Below, piece by piece: positions 36,301-48,300 of a DNA stretch of 64,000 nt. A program made the translations under genes and the position numbers. The stretch spans positions 5,642,001 through 5,706,000 of the forward strand of contig NC_085124.1 of the NCBI RefSeq assembly GCF_030269925.1. Direction: 5' to 3'. The notes beneath the pieces are model-generated. The model was not told the DNA's origin and did no database searches. It was given only the letters and a program-made list of their open reading frames with translations. The DNA is from Bombyx mori. Taxonomy: Eukaryota; Arthropoda; Insecta; Lepidoptera; Bombycidae. Within the stretch, counting starts at the first letter, position 1. Every line of letters begins with the position of its first letter.

Positions 36301-39300
36301 CTTATATGGAAATGATACCAAAATTTGTGCTGTGTAGCATGAGGAGTCATTCTGCGGGGGGACAGAAACTTACGAACGTAATGCTAAAATTGGTATTCAC
36401 GAAAATTAAAATCGTTACTGCTATACAGATGGATCGATCCGATAGATTTTTATTTATATTCATAATTTAATCTGTCAGGCTACTTATTTGTAGATACATT
36501 AAAAAAATTGACATCAACATGCAAGTAGTAATGACAGGTGCTTTTGTTAACTCGTTCTTAAACAGTGAGCGTTTAAACGAATCGATTAAAATTCAAATAT
36601 TCAGATAATCGATTTTAGACTCGATTAAATCGATTCGATCACGCGTCCGTTTCGAACACTATCACAATAACAAAAACAGTCATACACAATTTACGCATTA
36701 CTTTCACAAACATCGCTACGAGATGATCGATACCATAGACAAAGCGGATGTCGACAGAGCGAATTGCGTTCGGACGTGACATATAAAATGGAATCGTGTT
36801 AGTTCACATCAAAACACGCACACGAGATGACTCGAGCACATGGATCACCAGCTAGTTTTGTTACGCAAACATTAATTACACATAAATCATTTAACGGTTC
36901 TGTATAAAACTGTGTACTTTTTATTTTATTTGTCCGCGCGTCCCTCTTATAAAGTCGTCTCGTACTTTCAACGATATTTGGTTCACATTTTTTTGGCGCA
37001 TCTCAGGGTTCTACTTGAAAAATAATACGTCATTATTATAACACTTGTAGCGTTAATGTTATTGTCTTTAACAATTCCTGTATAATAAAAAGTTTTTTTT
37101 ATTTTTTTTTTATTGTTTTACGTAACCTAAGTCGTTTGAGATTGTATTAATAAAAATAAATTATTTTAGTAGTTTCAGTTTTTTAAATTAAACTGTTGGT
37201 TCGCCTTAAGATTTTTCATATTGCACAATTAGAATTACGATTCGCCACTCGATGTCTGGGAGTCTCCGTTTCTTAGTACAATTTTGGTCATCCTTTCCAT
37301 AAATTTTTGATAAAAAAATTCAACATCAGTTATCGAGTGCCGAAGAACGTTGATTGAAGATTGTTATCCATTTGTTCTTTTAATGAGATATGTAAATAAC
37401 AGTAAGAGTTAAAGAAAAATATTAGAGCGATATTAATTCATTTCACTATCAAAACAAGAATAACAAAATGGGTTTTTATCGCATCATAAATAAGATTGAT
37501 AATCGATAATTAAAGAAATAACCAATTATTATTTAGTGTTAAGTTTACACTAGGATTCGACTCCTAAGGCAGATGATTCTTTCTAGAAAAATATTAACCT
37601 GAAACGCACAACATCCGAAATGTAGGAATAGCATGGCGAATTAAAATTAAATTTATTTCAAGTATCTATGAATATAGAATTGTGACGAGGCGTTTTGTAA
37701 AGCCGCACTAATAATTACTATAATCCCGCTTTCTGTCGCTACAATCGAATCCAGAAATCTCGTGTCGAATTTTTGTCTATGGCCATTAAACTATTTGACC
37801 ATGTGACCATTTAACTCTAGCTAGCTAATTTAAGTCATTATTCGATTTACAGCGACCACAAAAATTACAATTTCTAAGTTAAATCTAAATGAACAATATA
37901 GATGACAATATTGTTTTTTTTTTAAATTCAAATGTATTTTTTTTTGTAACAACTCATTAACATCATAATAGATATTATTATTTTGAATCTAATATTATGA
38001 AATTATTAACTGTGAATTTAGTGTGAGATGAATCATTTCTGATTCTCTAGTGCAATCGTTACATTTTATTGAAGCAACATAATTGTGGTGATAACAATCA
38101 ACAATCAACAACAAAAATATATTAAAATATCGCTCAGGCATCGATCTGATTTCTAGTCACATATTGTGGGAATTTGTATTTTTTTTGTTGTCAAAAAACT
38201 ATAATTTTGCTCTGACCATCCACAATATTACTATGCAATTGCGTAAATCTATATATGTATTAAGAATAATAGCGTATAGTCGACGGTACCAAGCCGAGCC
38301 TGGGGCATTGTTCTTCAAGGTTTTTTCGGTGAGCGAAGTAGAAAAAAATCTCGAATCTAACAAGTGTGATGGGGAACCGTACTATAAGTTCACTGATAGA
38401 CTGATGGTCTCTATGGTAAATGGACACCAAAAATCTAACAAACGTGTTATGTTGTTTGTTGAATTGTCCAACACGAGCAAACCTGTCTATGTGTTGTCAT
38501 TGCGTTATCTATGATATTTTACACCGAAATCTTAGTAAGTCAATTATTTATGGGATACGATAAAATGAATCGCGAATTTAATATCGAATATTACAATTGA
38601 TTAATTCGAATAATCATCCATCGCGTAGTAAATCATCGTTTATGTACCTTAGGCAATTGGCTCTCATTATCAATCCGTAATTGAGATTCTACTGTTGGTG
38701 AGCGTTGATTTAATTGGCTAGTATTTCGTCGTTGCAAAATTGAAATTTCCTATGTGTATAAATGTACTGTTCTACTGTTAGAAAATCTAATAAAACTACC
38801 TCCTGAAAAAAAAATCAAATATTTTTTTAGCACATAGGATACTTTGATCTACAACAAAATGTAAACCGACACTTAGCATTTTTTAAGATTGACGCGTACT
38901 AAAGTGAAATATTTCGATATGCACATAGGAGTTTAAAACTTTCATAATATATGAAAACATAATTTTGGCTCAAAATGCCATATATATTTTAAATTTGGAA
39001 CGACGATTTAAAGGTGAAATCAGATCGAAGGCCGAGGGGGGAGCCGCGTTCCGGCGTGGGGGAGGGGGTACGGACCTGGCGCAGGGCGTGCACAGCGAGT
39101 GCGAGTACACCTTGTGTCCGCCGGGGCCGCGCTTGGTCTGGTGGTGCCACTCGGGGGCCGCGTCCCCCGCCGCGCCCCCCGCCGCCGCCGCGCCCGCCGG
39201 TGACCGCGCGCCGCACGACTTGCAGATGGCGCACTCCACGCAGTGCCACCGACCTGAAACGTATCAGTTTATATATAAACACGTTCAATGAAAACCAGTC

Positions 39301-42300
39301 AGTATTGTTACTTAAGACTAATTAAACTCTAATGGGACTAGTTATTTGAAAGCGATGGACTGTGTAATATATATATGTAGTATGTTAATTATTTGTTTTA
39401 TATGCGCTTCGAAATCTTCAATTTTAGTTTCCTCTATAGGGTTGCGAAAGAGTACAACATTTATTTATACATAATTTTATAATGATTATAGCCATGTAAC
39501 TCATCAATCACCCTATAGACGCATGTAATCAGTGCAAGAAAAAATAAAATTCTTAAGATTACCGATGACAAGATAGATACTATAAAAATGTATGCGCAGG
39601 TTAGAGAAGACAGCCATACTAAGGAGCGTTTTGAAAATAACCGTAGCTTAAAGCCACATTGACGTGTTAATTAATAGAGGTTTGCTTGCGGTTACCGGTG
39701 GGCACTTCCGGTAGGCCGACACAGTAGGAGTGGAAGCCGCGGTCGCAGAGGTCGCAGAAGAGCATCTTGTCGTCGTCGGCGGGGCGGCTGCACTGGCCGC
39801 ACGTCTTGCACTCGGCGCACTGCCACGGGTACTCGCGGCACTTGCGGATCGTGTCCGGGCCCAGCTCCACGCAGCCGGGGTGCACTGCGGACGAACGCGC
39901 AAAACGTATCGCATTACTGTCTCCCTCCGCTGTATTCGCACTTGCAACACTTAATATGTATGTAAAACTTTGAAAACTCAATGTCTTCCACAATATTGCT
40001 GATGTTATAAATAACATGGATTAAGTCCTTGGAGTCATGCATGAGTCCATCTGACTGCGGATCGTAATTTAGGATGTCACCTTAGAATACCAATTTAAGA
40101 GTGTAAAATGTTAGATTTTATTTTATTGTATCATGTGTTATTGTATAATATCCTGACGCGCGATGCTTACTTAGGTACAACTTGGTTAGATTACTTAAGA
40201 TCAAATAAAATCAAATGAAAAAGAGGGGGGTGACAGCTTGTACGAAAACTATAGACTCAGCTCGGCTCGCAGCCCAATCCAATGAAAAAGCATATAGGAC
40301 ATTCAAGAACATCACTCTAGACACGAAGAGCTGTGGTAATTTCATAAATCGTTCCTTTTTCAATTTATAAACCAAGGATATAAATGAATATGCCATTTCG
40401 AAAAGGGCACATCTCTAAAAATGTAAAATGTTCAGGAAATGAAAAAAAACTGATTATTTTCTAAAGCAGTGTAAAATTTAAAATATTAACTTTTGAGATA
40501 TATTTTAGTGTTAATTAGCAATTGAAAATTACTGGAATTATTATAAAATGGGTGTAGGTAAGCCTCAAAACTACATGTATGTATATGAAAAAACGTATTT
40601 GACAAAATATGCGACATGTGCCCTTTTCGAAATACCATATTCAAATATAGTTTCGCACCGGGTCGAGTGTAAGAACTGTAGTTAGTAAAGGCGTGCTCAC
40701 GTTTCGCGTTGCAAGTAGCGCAGACGAGGAACCGCTCGTGCGTGTGCTTCCTGTTCCCCTCGAGGCGCAGCTTGCACGCGCGGCACGTGTCCTCCACCTC
40801 CGCGGGTTCTAATTCTTTCTCCTTCTCTTTTTCTTTTTCCTTCTCCGCTTGACTGCTGCGTTTCACTTTACTCACTCTTTTGCGCTGTAGTATACAGAAA
40901 TGGGTTAATTATGAATTTGATTAAAACACTTTACTTTTTTTATAGTCTGTCTGTTTATGTATTTCATTTCTTTACGTTTGGAAAACTAAGATATAGTACA
41001 CTTAGATAAAATACATACAAACATATTGCATTCAGTATAAATCTTCTAACTCAAATATCGTACACAACATTTGTCTGGGCCACTCTCCAAAACGGCTAAA
41101 TTGACGGGATTTTATTTAAAATGTCTTATATGCAATAATATAGTGAAATTTTTGTCACATATAATTAGATTTCATGCATAAAAATTTAAATCTTTTAAAC
41201 AGTACATACTACTTATATTTTAATTGATATTTATATATTTGTCTATAATAAGTTCTTAGAATGAAAAATTTATAAGGAAATTAAAGTATCACAGACACAA
41301 ACAATAATATTGATTTGTCACTTCATTTTTTTTTAATTTACCTAGACATTTACTCTTTACTGAAACTATAACAGACATTTTAGACGTTTCAATGATCACA
41401 AAATATTAATGAATGAACCATCCTAATTTCGTTGTCAGGTACGAATGTTCAATAGATAAATAAAATTACATTTTATGGATGCCAACATGGGCCATTATAA
41501 ATTTTGGTGTGTAAGATTGGACAACTTAAAAAATTTTTTTTTTTTACAGAAGAGTGTGTGTGTGTGTTGAGAGTCCTGCCTTAGAACATTGCAGGTCAGT
41601 TTCAAAAAAACTTATGTTGAATGAGATATTGTTTTGTTTTATACTTTACAGGTATAATAATTACAGGTATTTCATATACATTACAAGCACAAAGTCGTGT
41701 ATACATACAAACAAATTTTCCAATTATATTTGGTTCTGTAAATAGTGTAGACCTTTGTTTAGGATGCTTTTTTTAATAATTGGAAAAACTTTTTCTTTTA
41801 TTGTCCTTGTAGGCAGACGAGCATACGGCTCACCTGATGGTGAGTGGTTACCGTCGCCCATAGACTTTAGGAATGCCAAGGACAGAGCCAAGCTGCTGCC
41901 TACCGTAAAAACTGTGGGAATTAATTTTTGAGAAACAAGCAAAATAAACGACTTAAAATCACCTTAGCTTGTTGCGTGTGTGAGTCAGAGTGCACACTGG
42001 AGTCAGAGGCCGAGCCCGACTCCGGTTCGGACTCCGAGCTGCACTCCGGGGACACGCTCGCCGGCGGTGCCGCCAGTACTGTGTTCAGTGGGAAGTACCT
42101 TTGGGAAAATGTTCAAATACATTTAAAAATTTACTCACTTACATGGTATCTGAATTGCTTAGATGGGTGGACGAGCTCACAGCCCACCTAATGTTAAGCG
42201 GTTACTGGAGCCTATAAACATCTACAACGTAAATGCGCCACCCACCTTGAAATATAAGTCTAAGGTCTCTAGTATAGTTAGAACGGCTGCCCTACCCTTC

Positions 42301-45300
42301 AAACCGAAACGCATTACTGCTTCACGGCAGAAATAGGCAGGGTGGTGGTACCTACCCGTGCGGACTCACAAGAGATCCTACCACCAGTAAAAAATAAATA
42401 AAGAATTCAAAATTGCTGGGATACAAGACATTGTGTTCAAAAACAACTTAATAGTATTATGGGGTATTAGATATCAAGGTATAGTTTTGTGATAAAGTTT
42501 CAAAACATCAGATCAGGTGTATGATACAATTCAATAATAGAAACATTATTTATGGATAGACTAAGAATGGTTTTTTTTCTGATAATGTTCAGCGCTAATT
42601 CCATACCTCTTACTACTTAATCATTTGTTAAAAATTCAACTGTTAATGATACATTAATTATAAATCTTTTCAAATTAATATCCCGTTAATTTATTTTAAT
42701 ATTCAGTATGCTGATCTTATGTTGTATTTTTTTAAACAGTTGGCCTAGGTAGACCTACAATTGGCATTTGATATGAAACAGTTACCATGATGAAACGAGC
42801 AAGAATCAGTTACCTAAGCTGTTCAGGCGTATAGATTCTGTAGGCGTGTTGGTACTGTCCAGGCAGCAGCGCGTGCGGGTAGAAGCCGGCGGGGGGTCGC
42901 ACGTGGTGCGCGGGTCGCGGGGCGGGGGGGCGGCGCCGGTGCACCGTCATGCTCTGCAGGTCGACGCACGCCACGCTGCGGCTGGCGTTCATGCGCGCGT
43001 TCCACTCGCTGGCCGACGCTATCGCTGCAGCCGCCATATCCTGTACACATCGATGCCGAATATGAGGTTTTTTTTTGTTGCTTAGATGTGTGGACGAGCT
43101 CACAGACCACCTGGTGTTAAGTGGTTACTGGAGCCCATAGACATCTACAACGTAAATGCGCCATCCAACTTGAGATTAGTTCTAAGTTCAAACCGTAACG
43201 CATTACTGCTTCACGGCAGAAATAGGCAGTGTGGCGGTAACTACCCGTGCGGACTCACAAGAGGTCCTACCACCAGTAAACGTACGAACTATTACTCTTT
43301 TGTGTTTAAGTTAACTTTTACTTAAAATAATATCAGGGGAGTACATTAAAATATCTTCCGCTTTTGACATACTTGTGCCCATGTTATCATACGCTCAAAT
43401 ATAATAGAGACCTTAATTGAAATTGTTTTTTTATTTATGAAAAGTTAATAATTTTAATCAAACTCTCGTAATCGTAATAATCGAAAGCGAGGTAAATTAT
43501 TTATATATTTCACTAGCACTGACACTAAATCGGACATTTTTTATACTTTTATCTGTATTTTTTGTTCTTCTGAGGTGACAGGAACTACTTAACTAATTTT
43601 AAAGATACTTGTGAATGTGATATATAAAATAAATAACAACTGTTCTCTTTGGCAGTTAAGCCCTCTTATCGTATTCCCACATACCCGTTATACTGACTTT
43701 TGATAAGCTTTCAATCTCAAAACTTTCACTAAAATCAATGCTATAGTCTTTCAGATTCGAATTAATCGAAAGTTTTGAAGTCAGGTCACACTTTAACACT
43801 GGGATGTTTTGTTTTATTACTGTTCTTGGATGATTGGATTAACCATTATGATTAAGTTTATAATACCTGTCTCAACTTCTCAGGGTCGATTTTAGGTCCT
43901 TCCGGTTTGTGATCAGAAGATTTTTCTGATTTTACATCACTTTTTGTCAGTTTATCTTCCATCTTCACTTCAGTTACTATCTCTTCTGGTTCAGTGAGTT
44001 GTCTTTCCCGCTGGTATGCACGATATTCCTCATACTTATGTGGATAATCTGATAGCATGATATCCAAGACTTCGCTCGCATCCACTGCTGTTATACCTGT
44101 GGATATTAATTTTATTTTTCTAATGAAAATTGATATTTTTAAGTTTTATTAAATTTAAGTCCTTGTCACACTTTATTGCAATGGATTACAGCAATCACAC
44201 TTAACACTAGATGGTTCATAAGCTAATACACTAATCTAAACAACAAACACAAAAAATAAAAGAATGTTCCCTGAAGTGACAGTAACAATTTTAGTTATAT
44301 TCTGTTGGTACAACCACACACTTAGAATTAAAATAAACAACGATACGTAATTGGAAGAAGTCACTTATACACAAAAAGTTTATTTTAAAAAAAAAGTTGA
44401 TTTTGCTCGGAAGTTTTAGTATGATGCTTGAACAATTTATTGTAGCAAGTAGTGGAGAGACAAATTATCAGGATAATATATTTTATCAGGATTTCAGTAT
44501 TTGTTCCTTGTTTACTGTTTACTGATAGTAAACATTACCTAAGTCGCATAGAGCTTCTGTAGCCAATCTTTTTGCTAAAACATAATCCTTTTCGTCACCA
44601 ACGATGGATCTCCGTTTTAGTTCAGGATATCTTCTTTTGAAGCTCTTCACGCCAAGGAACATCGCCACCTGCTCTTGTATCATCATGACCTGGTAGACAA
44701 ATTATAAACGTAGGATGATATTTTACGAAGTGGTCTAGAATCGCAATTATTTTTCACATAATTAATATACTGGTGTAAAATACACCCTCTTTTAATCCAG
44801 ATACGTACAACTGAACTGGGCATATTTCAGTAGTAAAACAGTCATTTACTGCAGTCATTAAGAGACAGTTTAGGTCATTAAGTGATAGTTTTAGTTTAAA
44901 AAAATGGTTGTTTTTTTATTTATTATAATATATTTAAAACCAGTTTTGATTTGGGCATGAGAAAGACAATCTTAAGATACTTTTTTTGAGGCCCAGACAG
45001 TTTTATTTGATTACCTGAGGTTCACTATTTCCAGGATGTGGCCAAATATATTCCTTCACATCTGCTGCTGTCCATTGCTTATTACTGAAATGAAATAAAA
45101 ATGAATTAATAATTTATTTTCTGTTTAATAAAATTATTATTCTTTATTTTATCTTTTTCATAAACTGTGAATAATTTATAAATTCAAAATCTATCTGTCT
45201 ATAAGCCCAAAAACGTCCACTGCTGGATATAGATAGGCTTCCCCCAAGGCTATCCTTATGCTTTTACCTTACTTAATTTAATTTATACATGTATTAATAA

Positions 45301-48300
45301 AATATAGTTGAAATTAAAAATGAAACATATTTAAAATATTTTTCTCTCAATTACCTGTCAAACAAGTCTGCAAATTTTGACTTCTTTAATTTGCTACTCT
45401 CATTTGTTAAACTTTTGATTGAGCTTTGTGAATCCTCATCCAGAAGATGTGAAGGTCTGAAAATTTAATTAAATCAATGAGTTTAGACCTGTATAAACTA
45501 AAATCGAATTATATTTTCTTTGTGAAATCTATAAATGTTTGCTCACTTGGCAGGCGTTGCGTTGTCGTCCATCATGCATGTTTCTTCTTCAAAGAGTTGC
45601 ACGGTGGTCGTCGCGGGGCCGCAAACACGACCGTAAATGCCCAGGGTTTCCTTTGGAACACAATTAACTTTCTCGTTGAAAATTTGAAATAATGTAAGAT
45701 GGAATAACAGGAAGCTGGTCATACCTTCATATAGACGGCGCCGCGGCCTCCTCCTCTCCCCCGCGCCCTGGAACGTGGCGTGCGACCGCGCGGTGTGCGG
45801 CCCCCTCGAGAACCCCGGCCTCGGCCCGGCGTGCTCTCTGGCCGTACAGTCATCTCATCTAGTGTCACCGCTTCGAGTACCACCTTAGGTTCGGGCTCCA
45901 CCGAACCACGTCGGCGACTCGACAATGGCGTAACACATCCTCCTGGCATGCGATCAAGTGCCTCAGTAAGACGCGGGAGCTTCACTCGTGAGCTGGTGGG
46001 ATCGATCTCTTCGGTAGGGTTGTCGGTAGGATGAGTTGGGTTGGCAGCTAGCGATGGCTCGGCCTCGGCGCGCCTTCCACCTCGTCCGCGTCCTCGCCCT
46101 CCTCGCGGTTTCGTCACTATTGAAGGACGCTCCCTGTACGGTGACATTAACTTTGAAAATAACTGAAAAATTTCGTTAACAATCTTGTTAAAAAAAATCT
46201 CACCTCGTCAACCGAAGTGAACGTTGCGGTCGTTCTTCTAACGCCGTCACTGGGAGTGTAACCGGTTTGGCTCCTTCCGAGGTAGGCAATTTACGGGGTC
46301 GACCTCGTTTCTTCGGTTGGGGCGTGAATTCTTCAGGCCTGATGGCAATGCTGCTCTCGTTTGCGACGTTTTCTGAAATCTTAGAAGTGTCGACTTCGAG
46401 AGGATCCTGTGATGCTTCGTCGGTAGGAATGCTGTTATCTCGAAAATCCGAATTCTCATTAATTAACATCTCCTGAACTTTGGGATGACAATTTTCACTC
46501 ACAGATTCGGTTACATCCGCCATACCACTTACTGGCGGATCAGAAATAACTTCTGGATTAGTCATCACAGATTTTATTGAATTATTACTATCAATTAATG
46601 AAATTGACTGCATTTGCTTTGCCTGTAAATTTGAGAGAATATTGTGTAATTTAGAATTTCCATTTTTTGCACAATTTTCATTGTTGAGTATTGAATGATT
46701 AACAGATCTTGGTGACTGTTTGATTTCTATGCTTTTTGTAGGAGACGTTGGTGATATTTTGGATGCAACAGGTGTTATTGTTAAAGATTTGTTACTTGTC
46801 AGGAGCTGCTCTAGTTTAAGACGCTTATTGTCTAGTATAGAAATTTCAGTATCTTTCATTTGTGGAGGGCTTGATTCTGATGTAGATCTTTTTCCTGTAT
46901 TTCTTTTAATAATTGGTGACTTTTCAACACTTTCTACAATCCTAGAGCTTCGTAATCTTTTACCTACAGCCACAGTAGGTGAATCTGGAGTATTTTGTCT
47001 ACGTTTGCTATTTGTAGTATATCTTTTTGAGCTTTCTTTTTCACTACTTTTTTCTTGTATATTTTCTATGTAGCTTTTATGTGGAGAGTCAGGTCTTTTT
47101 GTCTCTTCAGTAATTATTTTTGCTGAAGGACCATGATCAGTCTTGTTTATCTTCAAAATTATTCTTGGTGAATCTTGTTCAGAGCTTTGTGTCACTACTT
47201 TTTCTGATATACTTATTTCTAATGGCTTAGTTAAATTTTCATTAGATTTTTCACAGATCCCTTGATTCACAAATATGTTTTCTTCAGTTAATTTTCTGTT
47301 TTCATTAATATTGATGCTATGAGTTGAAATAATTTTCTTTTTATCATTATAATTAATACTGTCACTGTCATTACCTTTTGTTGTAGCTTGGGGAATATTA
47401 CAATTACTGAAATCTTTTCTAAATGTTAATTGGGATTCTTGTTGATCTGCACTAAGACAATTCACAGTACTTCTGTGTGATAATTCTATATTTTCAATTG
47501 GTTCTTTTGTATTTTCTAGCAATTTTTTTAATAATGTACAATTTTGTAAAGATGAGGCTATTGATTTTTGTTTAAAAGTACCACTGGTACCTACAGGTGG
47601 CTCACCATATGTTGAAATGACATTAAATTTTTGAGAAACTTGCTTCTCAGTGAACAAAAATTGCTGTTTAGGTTCTGGGTGATTTTCTTTTGTGATACTT
47701 TGAGTTGTAATTGATGATGTTACGGGAACATGCTTCACAATGCTATCATGGGTTGACAAGTCTAATAATAAATTTTCATTCTTTGAATGTATATTAGGGA
47801 TATTTGAAAGGCCATCGTCAACATTTATTGTTACACAATTGTGCAATCCAAGATCCCTGTGTTCTTCAATTTTTCCTTTTTGAACAAGATCAGTCTTTGA
47901 ATTATCAGATGAATATGGCTCTTGACTACAGGTGAGTAGGTTTTCTGAAAAGTCCCCTTCAGATCTACTCTCTGACATCTCTGTACTATGTTTAGAAAGT
48001 GAAAAATGAGTATTAACATTATTGCAAAGGCTGTGTTCCCCTTTAACATTTTCTTTAGATGCTGTTTCAGCAACAGCTTTCATGTTAATTTTCATAACTA
48101 TTGGAGGGTTTTTACTACAAACCTCTTCTTTATTTTCATCATGACCTATTTCATTGACATCAGACTTGGTTACAGGTTTAATATTTAACTTAGTAACTAC
48201 AGGTACACTAGAAACTTTTGAATCAGAACTTTTCAAGCTCTCTTTCTTAGATGCATTTATTTCTTCTGGTTTTACCAATGGTTTTATGTTTAGCCTTGTT

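Noticed and set aside
39014..39325. Arg/Pro-rich open frames on the plus strand across e(y)3 exon 12
   Set aside because: Low-complexity antisense of a GC-rich PHD-encoding exon; no domain and no splice context.
45780..46034. Plus-strand frame opposite the Arg/Gly-rich e(y)3 exon
   Set aside because: Antisense shadow of the RGG/AT-hook block.
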